From NCBI GenBank assembly GCA_963693315.1, contig OY856186.1, forward strand, positions 230,391,146 to 230,455,145: a DNA stretch of 64,000 nucleotides, given 5' to 3'. The translations under genes and the position numbers were made by a program. This DNA comes from Diogma glabrata. Lineage: Eukaryota; Arthropoda; Insecta; Diptera; Cylindrotomidae. The notes under the pieces are model-generated. The model made no database searches, was not told the origin of the DNA, and was given only the letters and a program-made list of their open reading frames with translations. Shown piece by piece: positions 54,702 to 64,000 of the stretch. The stretch's first letter is position 1, and each line of letters starts with the position of its first letter.

Positions 54702-56042
54702 ACTGAATAAACTGTAACTACACTGTAGAGTGTAATGTGGAAACTGACGAGGCTCTTACATAATTCATCAAAATATGATTCCAATGCTCAAAGTAATTAA
54801 CGTTTTTAATATGCTGCAACTCGGAAACTCACGCTACTTTTTGTTAACAGATTATTATCAAAATTTATCATAATTCATATTCCGAAAACAATCCATGTTT
54901 TCTATTTATGTATAAATCTTTTTATTTCAATTAACTTGTTTACCTCTTTCTTCCATCACAAAGCACAAACACAAAAAAAATTAATGCTAAAAAAAGCTAT
55001 TTTTACTTAAAAGCTTGTATATCAAAAACATAATATTGTATTGTTAATAAAAATTATTATATTTATTCCCTTAATAATCCACAGAGAATTTTCATTTTCA
55101 TTTTCCAAGCATTTTTTTTTTTTGTTATTATAATTTTTATTTTTTTCATGTTCAGGCAAATGTTTCCCATTATACTCTTGTTACTGTTCTAATTAAATTT
55201 AAAATTTTTTCTGATGATAATTAAAAAGAAATTGATACATATTTTTTAATTTTTTCTAAACATCTGTGGCGAACGAAATTTTTGCTTTTTCTGTTTTAAG
55301 AAATTATAAATTTTAATTAAAAAATTATTGAGTTGAGTTAGGTTGAGGTATAGTCAATTCACATTTTCTATCACATAATTAGTAATTCCATCAACATCAA
55401 AGCTCAATGATGATTTCAATACTGTCTATTGTCTAAAAAAATTAACATTGGAATAATTATGGTTATGTTAGCCAAAAGAAAAAAATTAGATGAAATTGAT
55501 CGTAACTCGTAATTAAAGGTAAGAAATGTTATATTATTTATCAGAATGTTTCTCTTGAGTGATACTGCTACAATGTTTTTATTGACTCAAATATTAAGGT
55601 TTCTTTGTTTTACTTCATATTAGTTTTTCTGGGAACGTTTGATTTTTATTGGATAATCTAATTGATCAGATAATTTTCCATTATAAAACTGACACATATT
55701 ATTTCGTTTGTTTTGGTAGTGGAGTAGAAGTAAATTTACGGAATAAAAACTTATCTCTTAGAAGTTGGGAAAGTTTATTTGTTATATATAGGATATTATG
55801 TTTTCTTGTAGTTGGAACAAACATAAACAGATATAATAAAGATAAGATTACGATTGAATTCAGAAACAGTTTTAACTTGGGCAATATGTTTGGGAAAGCT
55901 TTTGAATTATCCATATTTATTAGAACTGATACCACTTTTTAATCACAACCGATATAGAGTAAAATTTCGATTAACATGTATTAGAAACAGTATAGAAAAA
56001 ATTATTAAATTTTTTCTTAGTTTTTAGCCTAAAGCATTAAAC
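54702..56042. other. AT-rich sequence, nothing recognised
   Basis: Largest frame 55649-55942 (plus, 97 codons) has no motif and overlaps an equally open antisense frame; I do not call it. Confidence 0.4.
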
Positions 56043-56050
56043 ATGGTTTG
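56043..56050. repeat. hAT element 2 target-site duplication, left
   Basis: ATGGTTTG, identical to 57556-57563. Confidence 0.9.
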
Positions 56051-56294
56051 CAGTGGCGAAGCGTCGGTATAGACACACTAGACAGTGTCTACCCAAACAT
56101 AATATAAATATGAAACTTTATTTTCATATTGCTCGCATAATGTCGACCTAATACTATTTTGTCAAACGTTCTAAGAAAATCATTAAGTTTTAATACAATA
56201 ATTAGAACAAAAACAATTCAACTATGTTCCCGAAACTTTAATATAAACGTTTCCCAGTTTCATGTACAAACAAACAAAAATGTTTTTCTCACTG

Positions 56295-56684
56295 CAGTAG
56301 ACGTTTCAAATTATGACTACCAAAATAAGCAATAGCAACAACAACAAATTTTCAACTTTTGTTCCTTCTTGGATAGACAGTTTTCTTTCTGTCTATTTTT
56401 GTTTCCAAATTTGTTGAGAAACATCAGTAGACGTTTCAAATTATGACTACCAAAATAAGCGATAGCAACAACAACAAATTTTCAACTTTTGTTCCTTCTT
56501 GGATAGACAGTTTTGTTTCTGTCTATTTATGTTTCCAAATTTGTTGAGAAACATCAGTAGACGTTTCAAATTATGACTACCAAAATAAGCAATAGCAACA
56601 ACAACAAATTTTCAACTTTTGTTCCTTCTTGGATAGACAGTTTTGTTTATGTCTATTTCTGTTTATATATTTTGCTTCCAAATT
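56295..56684. repeat. Three-copy 130-bp tandem repeat inside hAT 2
   Basis: CAGTAGACGTTTCAAATTAT starts units at 56295, 56425 and 56555. Units are almost identical (differences such as CAATAG/CGATAG and TTTCTTTC/TTTTGTTTC), so the expansion is recent. Confidence 0.95.
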
Positions 56685-56809
56685 TTTTGAGAAACATATT
56701 ATGGGAAACATATTTGACAAAAATTGTAATTATTAATTAGATGTTTCTTGAGCAATTTTTTGTGTGATTGTGTGATTTTGAATTCGATTCTACGACTTCT
56801 GAATAACAG

Positions 56810-57175
56810 GAACAGTTGGAAAATAAATTTGAATCTTTGATTTTGGATTACTTTTTGGGATATTTTTAGAATTTTGAAAAAAGTTTCATCTTTGATTATG
56901 TTATAATTTTTGCAATATTTTTGGCATTTTGGGAAAAGTTTGAATTTTTAATTTTGTTGTAATTATTGCAATATTTTAAGAGTTCTAGGAAAAGTTTGAA
57001 TTTTTGATTTTGTTATAGTTCTTGCATCAATTTTGGAATTTTGAAAATAGTTTCAATTTTTGATTTTTTAATAATTTTTAGAAAATTTTTGGAATGTTGA
57101 AAAAGTTTAAATTTTGGATTTTATTATAATTGTTGGAATATATTTAGAATTTTGAAAAAGTTTATTTATACTTTT
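56810..57175. repeat. Degenerate ~60-bp tandem repeat inside hAT 2
   Basis: Units of the TTTGATTTTG...GCAATATTTTTGG...TTTTGAAAAAAGTTT form, the same family as 32780-33880. Confidence 0.8.
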
Positions 57176-57555
57176 ACAAAGAATTTTATGTTTAATCCCT
57201 CTAACCTAAAACTTAAAACAATGTTTTTGTTAATCTACAATATCCTTTATCTTTTGTACAAAATATTTTTATTTCAAAATTTTAAAAATTTTTAATTTTG
57301 ATTTAGATTGAACAATCTTTTTTGAAATATTTTGCTTGTGGCGAATACTAAACATAGTATATGATGCACGGACGTAAGTCATTTTAAATGTGGGTGCAAA
57401 TCTCGGTTGGTGCTTCGACTCACAAACTCCACATACCTCCAAAAACCTTAGCTTTCTGTCCTCTCATCTTAATGTACTATAATTAGTTTCTACTGGCAAA
57501 TTAATAAAACTTTTGAATATGTCTACCCTAGTTTCAGAAGCACGCTTCGCCACTG

Positions 57556-57563
57556 ATGGTTTG
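57556..57563. repeat. hAT element 2 target-site duplication, right
   Basis: ATGGTTTG, exact copy of 56043-56050. Confidence 0.9.
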
Positions 57564-59059
57564 CAAGATATTTTGGCTGGGTATCAAACGACATTATGAG
57601 CGTAATAACGTCCAAAACGCCCTTGGTAGATAAATAGGTTTTATATTATAATGAAAGAATATGCTTTTCTTTCTGTGTGCATGTGAATTTTAAAATTTGA
57701 ACTATTTATTCTTTTTTTCAATAAATGATGTATGCCAAAATGATAGTGTTAAATTTCGAAATTGAAGTAAAAACTTCTTAAGGTGCGTTGTGAGATTTTG
57801 TATGGGAAAAATGTATATATTCGAGTCATCGTCACGCTAAATAAACATCAAATATAAAATAAATATTAAAAGAGAGTGAGATAAATTGTAATCATTTGTT
57901 ATTTTCTCGTTTCTTATTCTCATTTTCTTGATTAATGATTTGTTATTTTTTCTTTTTTATTGAATTTGATTTTTTTTCGGTATATAACAGTGTATAAGTG
58001 TGGTAAAGTAAGTATAGATTTTGTTGTATTTAGACGTTAAAACACAGCTATTTCACAGTTTTAAGTTTTCACTTCTTATGGTGGACGCATCTGGTGAGCT
58101 GCCTTTATGTGATGTCCACTTGATTTCTCTTTAATATATGATGGAAAGAAAGTCTTTATGCTGGGGGGACCCCATGTTAAACCCGTAGACTAAGGCCTAT
58201 TGGGCAGACTTTCTTTCAGTAAAAGGTTTAAATAAAACTAAACTTTAAACTTTAAGATAAGTTTATTGATTGATTTTTAATTACAATTTTCCTTTAATTT
58301 ATATTTTATAATACAATTGGTATAATTTCTCCGCTTTATTCTATAAAAATTCCCTCACAGGTTTATATTTATTTTAATAAATTAATCGAGTATCCAATTG
58401 ACGATCGATCGAAAGGTAATATCGGTCAATTATATATGAAATAAATATATTTACCTTATTCAGCGGAAATTTATTTATTTCCATAACTTTAATATTATTT
58501 TCATTTTGTAATATTTTAGGTTGCAGTCATCAAATTTAATATAATTTTGCATAAGTTGAATTACATCATTTAAAAATACATTATGAGAATTTAGATATCT
58601 GAGCTAAGTTTAATATACTTAGTTTGTTTTATATAAGTTTTTAGTTGTTTTGGTTGATGACTTGCTTAATTATTTACGTTAATTTAATGGGAACAACAGA
58701 TGAAGAAAAACATATGTATTGTATGTTAATTAGATTGTTCATACATATGTTACACTGTCAACAGTCCTCGAGACTGTCTTTTTTTCTCTGAACAATATTT
58801 TCATATTGTTGAAAAATGAAGAAATGAAGTTACAAAATTACATTTACTTCAAAATTATGTACATTAGAATTCAACAAATCATAATGCGACAAATGTTTCT
58901 TGAAATAGGCTTTAGATAACGTATGCCATTCATTGATGTATACCACTCAAAACCACAAAGTACAATTCGCAAAGTACAAGTACACATTTACAATACTGAT
59001 TTGCCACACCAAAAAAAATTAAAATCAATGAATTTAATTTTAGATAAGGATGGGCATCC
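57564..59059. other. AT-rich sequence, nothing recognised
   Basis: Around 58150-58215 there is a GC-richer patch (GGGGGGACCCCATG) without an assignable family. Confidence 0.4.
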
Positions 59060-59640
59060 ACCCCGATAAAAAAAGAAGATGGAAGAAGTCGAGACAGGTG
59101 TACTGGACACTTCCGGTAGTGGAAAGAATCCCCTTTCTCATCATCACTTCATAAAGGTAGCTGTTACCATACGCGTGGCCCAAGACAATGTCCATCATGA
59201 CATATCAACGTCAGCCATGGTGACCAGGACGTTCACTAAACAAAAACTAGAGCCTACGCTTATATAGTAACCTTGGGCTCATAGGACCATAGTGAAGACC
59301 CTTACAAATAGGGAGGAAAAAGTTATGATATGAAACTCTAATGCAGACTCACTTAAAGCTTGCATTATGTTTAGGTAAAATATTAACACTATTTTGACTT
59401 TCAGACTTGGTGACCATAGAAATCACTTCCATTATTAAGAGCGCTCGTCAAGAGATTCTGGTGGTTTCCATCTACTTCACTGGAGAAGAGACGCAGATAC
59501 TATTCACGGAAAGACACGCTATAGTAGAGTTGTGTAACATGAAAAATTGTTTTATTACTAGGGATAGGGATGGACCGAATGCATTGGAGTTAACGACAGG
59601 AATCGTAGATTAAGGGCAGTAACTTGAGACAGTAGCTCAA
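59060..59640 (+). pseudogene. LOA-like LINE, endonuclease fragment
   Basis: From 59405 the plus strand reads LVTIEITSIIKSARQEILVV, SIYFTGEE and later VELCNMKNCFITRDRDGPNA. This follows the endonuclease pattern of LOA/I-group LINEs ('VAVEI...ILVASAYFPGDE...LI.YC...N..LIIGCDANAHH'), with the GDAN-type box changed to TRDRD. Sequence upstream to 59060 has similar GC content but no readable motif. Opposite in orientation to the RT fragment that follows. Confidence 0.5.
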
Positions 59641-59989
59641 ATTATGACTATTTTAGATCACAAAAGTATCAAATGCCTTAATTAGTCGAAAAATTTGAGT
59701 AGGCACCCTGTGAAATTATACAATACATTTTTGCAGACACTCTTAATCAGGCAGAAACATGGTGTACATCTGTGGAACTGAAACACAATCTGAGCAATAT
59801 AAAATATATCCTAATAAGGACCTCAGTTTTTGTATCTGCTCAGGAAACAAAATATTTGAACACAGTTCTATAATCTAGATTTCAAGCTCGTGTCACAGCA
59901 AACATAATGTGCATGGAGCACGAGAGTATTCAAATTTCGTGCATTGTTCTTTTTACTAATTTAGATTTTTCCTACACTCATTGAAGAGT
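59641..59989. other. Junction region between LOA-like fragments
   Basis: No motif readable in either strand. Confidence 0.35.
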
Positions 59990-61510
59990 TTGGAAGTAGT
60001 CTCCGGGCTTACCAGTGCTTTGATAGCTGTTTGGCTATCCAAACAGATGCAGATTTTTTTCCCTGGCAGATGCAAACGAATTATTACATGCGTGCATTTA
60101 TTGATGGCATACACCTCCGCTTGAAGAACTGTGCAAAACTTCAGACATTATTTGATTCCAGGAACACCCCAGCTATGGCAGCATTTCCATTCAACAGTGA
60201 GCCATCTGTATAGAAAATGCAGTTCTCTCTGGAGGACAAGTTTGACTAATCCCTTACATTCCTCTCTATAAGAGATGACTAGTTCAGTGGGCTTCTTAAA
60301 GTTATATACTTTGGCCACGACATCACTCACTATGCATATTAATTTTCGGACAATCTGTCCGTAGTCTATCAAGTATGTGACCATGACCGCATGTTTGCCC
60401 TCTGCTTACCTACGTTCCTACCACATGTAGTCTGTAGACAGCCCTTTTAACCAATGTACTCTACATGGAGATGTAAAGGAGCCAGGCCCAATATGGCCTC
60501 CAACGACAGTGTTGGTGTGGTATGCATTGAGGTACTAATACCTACACATGCCATTCTCTTTATTTTATTTTATTATAATAATTTTGGAACTAAAGCCCTA
60601 TAATAACGACCGAAGGATCGACGGCATTGCCAAAAAGAAACGACAGCCTTATCAATTTTTTTTGTTAAATGAGTATTCCAATTTAACCTTTTGACAAGAA
60701 TAATGCCTAAAAACTTAACCTCATCTGAGTAGCTTAACTTCACACTGAAAAGATACAGACTTGGTGTTGCAGCCACTTTTCTCTTGCTGGTAAATAAAAC
60801 TACCTGTGAGTTAGAACGATGGACTGAAAGTCCTTGCTCCCCACACTACTCTTGAACCACCTACAGTGAATTTTGTACCAGATCCACCAGAGTGCAAAGG
60901 TCTTTCCCAATTGCCAGTATGGCATTATCATCAGCGTTAACCTGAGAAAAGGATCCCGATTGATTCAGTCTCTTAAGAAGACTACCAAGTACCAAAGTCC
61001 ACAGAAGAGTTGAGGGAACACCACCCTGTGGATAAGTTCGTTTGACTGAAACCAAAACAGTAGACTTTTACCCATTTCAACAAAGACAATGCGGCAGCTC
61101 AACATAGACACAATCCAATTTGAGATCGTACTACTAATTTCATATAGCGATGCCGCAGTCCTGATTGATTTGAAGGTGGTATTATCAAAAGCACCTTCTA
61201 TATCTAAAAAACAACCAAAGCGAATTCTGTGGCCTACGGTTAACCAGTCTTTCCAGAGTTTTGAGGACAAATGAGTGGAGACTTATTGGCCGAAATGACT
61301 TGGCTTCACTGAAGTTGGTTTTACCTCGTTTTGGTATGAAAAGCCATATGTTAGACATGCCTTATTTTAAGTGAACAGTGATTCAATGAGGCCATGAACA
61401 TTATTATGTAGTATGCATGGATAGATTTCATCAGAACCAAGCGATTTAAAATGGTTGAAAAAATCTATGGCCCATCTCAAAGATCTTAAGTTCACCACAT
61501 TCTCAGTCAG
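59990..61510 (-). pseudogene. LOA-like LINE: RT and RNase H region, decayed
   Basis: On the minus strand in order: a pre-RT segment (WAIDFFNHFKSLGSDEIYPC near 61450), RT with RFGCFLDIEGAFDN near 61215, TYPQGGVPSTLLWTLVLG near 61030 and VNADDNAILAIGK near 60930 (the YADD box reads NADD), then VKFLGIILVKRLNWNTHL near 60700, a connector MHTTPTLSLEAILGLAPLHL near 60510, and an RNase H domain with LQAEVYAINKC and ICICLDSQTAIKAL near 60130-60040. Presence of RNase H after this RT type suggests the LOA/I/R1 side of LINEs. Several stops and frameshifts; dead. Confidence 0.82.
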
Positions 61511-61560
61511 GATCTTTATTTGGGGTTACAGTTAGTTGTTGTTTCATCTCAACAGTTACT

Positions 61561-61693
61561 CTGCTACCAAGAAAATTTTACAAAGCAGATGTAAAGCAGT
61601 AAGGGCTTACTGCTTATGCCAAACGGTATAAGTATACGAAATCTGTGGAAGAAACAGCACCCAATCTGCTTTGTAAAATTTTCTTGGTAGCAG
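61561..61693. repeat. Perfect 30-bp inverted repeat with inner palindrome
   Basis: 61561-61590 is the exact reverse complement of 61664-61693 (first 20 bases CTGCTACCAAGAAAATTTTA). Inside the loop AAGCAGTAAG/CTTACTGCTT at 61594-61615 is another perfect 10-bp palindrome. No coding or terminator-like role is evident. Confidence 0.92.
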
Positions 61694-63667
61694 CACCACT
61701 GTCGAAAGATGAAAAACAACCGGAAAGAACAACCAAAACAACCGGTCGGTTGGTATTTGGGTTCTTTTGAGAGTGTATTGCACGTGACAGGCTTTTCACA
61801 TCTTGCTATCACAAGATAGCTTCAGTTTCCAGGATATTCACACTTTATCTTAGCCTGGTCGCAATAAAAGAAATTTGTGTGAGATTGATAAATTATTACA
61901 AATTTTTTTTTTAGTATATAACATGCTACAGAATTATGGGAATTAACACGCGGAGGCTTAGCGAGGTCGCTCTTACATCTTGATCACAATTATTTTATTT
62001 GGGGTAACATGGAAGTCATGTCCAACTTATTATTTTATTTAATGTTTATATCAGCAAAATTAATTTAACAAAATAACAAAAAAAAACTCACAAATTATTC
62101 AGCTTAATTATCATCCCACGGCAACAGTAGAAATTTTCGTCCAGACTTGATTGATTCCCCTCAGGCTTGCAAACTAACACTCCAATAACGACGATAATAA
62201 AATGGCAGCATAGAAGATCAAGAAAACCCATCAGTAACCCTTGATCACAATTTCTTCACCAATGGGAATATGTTATTTCAAATGATCACCTTTCAAAATA
62301 TATATGCTGATGATATTAACTATGTTGAATTATAAATATTATCCTTAATGCATCAAATTTACAGCAGCAGCAACGTTCATAATCCTTATTTAATCGGATG
62401 ATTCATTTCAGCGAACTCGTTCAAAGTCAAACACAACAAGGACGAGTGGCAGTGACAAACTATAACTTTCACCCCTATATTTGCAACAATCCCCAATTTT
62501 TTCTTATGTGTCCGCGTCAATGTTACTGAGCCACAAAAAAATGACAGTTAAGATTTGGTTCTTCCTCGGTATGTTGAATTCTCTTTTCTGATGGCGGCTG
62601 TGACGAGGGTGCTCAATGGACAATAATATAGACGTTCAACACCCATTTTATAACAATCTATTTATGAACAATAATGAACGAACCACAATTATGAGCAATT
62701 TTATTTTATTTTCACAATTTATTTTGCACCATATAATTATAATACATAGCCATCAACTCACAAATCAAAATCATGGTCGACCGATATTTATATCTATCCA
62801 CCTTCTCTCCTCTTTCTCTCCTACTATCTCTTCTTCCGGCATATCAAAACAAATTCGACTTTATCGATTTGATTTTATCCCCGATAGATGGATTATTATT
62901 TTTTCGACAGCTCAAGAATCCATCACTAGATGGAGTAAAATCTCGGTCTACTACGACTCGTTTCCACCAATGTTTCTTTCTTAACTAAATTTCAACCTTA
63001 ATTCTAATAATTTTTGTTATTCATTTATAAATTTTATGCAAAGTATTAAAAATAACATCACCCACAGTTCAGACAATTTAAATCTGAGACACAAAACATT
63101 ATTCTCAATTAATTTTTAACATTTTTAATCTATTTAGAACCGCAAAAAAATTATTAGGCTACAACACGTAGAAAGCTTTTAATACAGATTTGTTTTCACT
63201 TAAAATTAATCTTTACCAAAATATTTAGCTAGAACATGGATTGCTTTAACTGATAAGCTTATTAAAAAAATTATAGAACATTATCATTACTAACTGCATC
63301 CAATAAAGTCAAATACTTGAATTTTCAACTTCTGATTATTTTTCATTTGCTTTGTGACAAAAAGGACTGACTTAAAAATGGTCAGTCTAAATATCCGGTC
63401 AATACCATCATTTGATGTAATGAGGTGCCATAACTTGCTAGGCTTAAAATTCCTAATTTGTAGAAAGAACGCAGTTATATACACATAGGAATTTACAGAT
63501 GTAAATTTACCGGTAAAATATCTTTGTGGTGATTTTACCGTAAAATTATCGGTAAGATTGGTAAAATTGGTAAAATATAAAACTATTTCAAAACATCTAA
63601 ACTTATTTTAAGAAATTTTAATGTGATTAAATAAATTAAAATAATGATGGTTTGGTCTCCAAGTTGT
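61694..63667. other. No gene recognised
   Basis: A frame of 122 codons at 62616-62984 (plus) lies in DNA of normal complexity but shows no motif, and a second frame overlaps it. Around 63500-63585 there are repeated GGTAAAAT/ACCGGTAAAA words. Confidence 0.4.
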
Positions 63668-63893
63668 TTAAATTAATTTAATAATAATTTATTTAAAAAA
63701 AATTTAATAATTTTTCTTTTTACAACTTTTTAAATAATATTTTGTAACATGTTTCAACCATAAATGGTCATTCTCAAACATTTGAAAATATTATTTATGG
63801 TTGAAACATGTTACAACATATTATTTAAAAAAGTTGTAAAGAGAAAAATAATTAAATTTATTTTGAATAAATTATTATTAAATCTAAACTTAG
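63668..63893. mobile_element. Palindromic foldback element, ~100-bp arms
   Basis: ATGTTTCAACCATAAAT (left, near 63750) and ATTTATGGTTGAAACATGTT (right, near 63792) belong to arms that extend through TACAACTTTTTAAATAATAT and TTTAATAATTTTTCT. The loop is about 25 bases (GGTCATTCTCAAACATTTG). Confidence 0.82.
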
Positions 63894-64000
63894 TTGCAAT
63901 TTCATTTAATTCAAAATTGATGACTATCACAATAATTTCTAGTCTATAAAAACATAAAACGCAAATCAAATATATTATTATCGAGTGTAAATATCTTCAT

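Larger units (their letters stand above)
56051..57555. mobile_element. hAT element 2, 1505 bp, non-coding
   Basis: Terminal inverted repeat CAGTGGCGAAGCGT at both ends and an 8-bp duplication ATGGTTTG. Subterminal GTCTACCC words face inward on both sides (56092 and 57520). The interior is two tandem-repeat blocks and no transposase, so it must have moved with help from another copy. Confidence 0.92.

Noticed and set aside
55649..55942. 97-codon plus-strand ORF with an equally long antisense ORF
   Set aside because: No motif, and both strands are open, which points to chance in this composition.
62616..62988. 122-codon and 71-codon overlapping plus-strand ORFs
   Set aside because: No recognisable domain and low-complexity composition; mentioned under the region but not called as a gene.

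Overview
The window is a stretch of AT-rich, repeat-dominated animal nuclear DNA, most likely from an insect. The evidence is the mix of mobile elements (gypsy-type LTR elements, RTE, CR1/L2-like, jockey-like and LOA-like LINEs, a Penelope-like element, piggyBac, two hAT elements, snap-back MITEs), an intron-like break in the one host-type gene seen, and the absence of any bacterial operon layout. I cannot name the species. A 200-base run of N at 9318-9517 shows that this is a draft assembly. Several breaks are single-base indels, so some 'pseudogenes' could be assembly errors.

Layout, left to right. 1-3294 is the 5' part of an LTR retrotransposon on the minus strand: a 905-bp LTR, a tRNA-Ser-like primer site, a Gag-like ORF, and a second stop-free frame that overlaps it in the -1 frame and runs off the window. 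3300-12900 is mostly unannotatable AT-rich DNA with degenerate repeats, one copy of an LTR-like repeat (8.05-8.71 kb), the N gap, and a decayed gypsy Gag/protease piece. 13.1-22.2 kb is a LINE cluster on the minus strand: three copies of one APE-type LINE family, one of them split by a 5'-truncated RTE element with a 13-bp target-site duplication. 23-25.8 kb holds a TA microsatellite in a small inverted-repeat element, a snap-back palindrome and a defective piggyBac copy with TTAA. 26.2-26.7 kb carries a broken prefoldin subunit 6 gene, the only host-type gene I recognise. 27.1-31.9 kb is a foldback element, a gypsy pol remnant, and an LTR-like repeat split by an inverted-dimer Penelope element (RT plus GIY-YIG) with a 12-bp target duplication.

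32.2-41.1 kb is a tandem-repeat zone: a ~137-bp repeat, a ~60-bp degenerate repeat, a MITE, and two adjacent 7-bp satellite arrays (TTTAGAA, then TATAGAA) that together cover about 3.3 kb. 45.1-49.3 kb is a CR1/L2-like LINE whose 974-aa endonuclease/RT ORF is intact. 49.66-52.6 kb is a nest: a snap-back palindrome, then a short repeat split by a hAT element with an 8-bp duplication, which itself holds a smaller inverted-repeat element carrying a Crypton-like recombinase fragment and a palindromic MITE; a further long palindrome follows. 53.1-53.4 kb is a minisatellite. 56.05-57.56 kb is a second, non-coding hAT element with an 8-bp duplication. 59.1-61.5 kb is decayed LOA-like LINE sequence in two orientations. 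The end of the window has two more inverted repeats.

The genes do not work together as one pathway; the window is a record of successive insertions. For two insertions (hAT at 49.8 kb, Penelope at 28.9 kb) another copy of the target repeat elsewhere in the window shows the empty site; for a third (RTE at 15.0 kb) the disrupted RT reading frame rejoins perfectly when the insert is removed.
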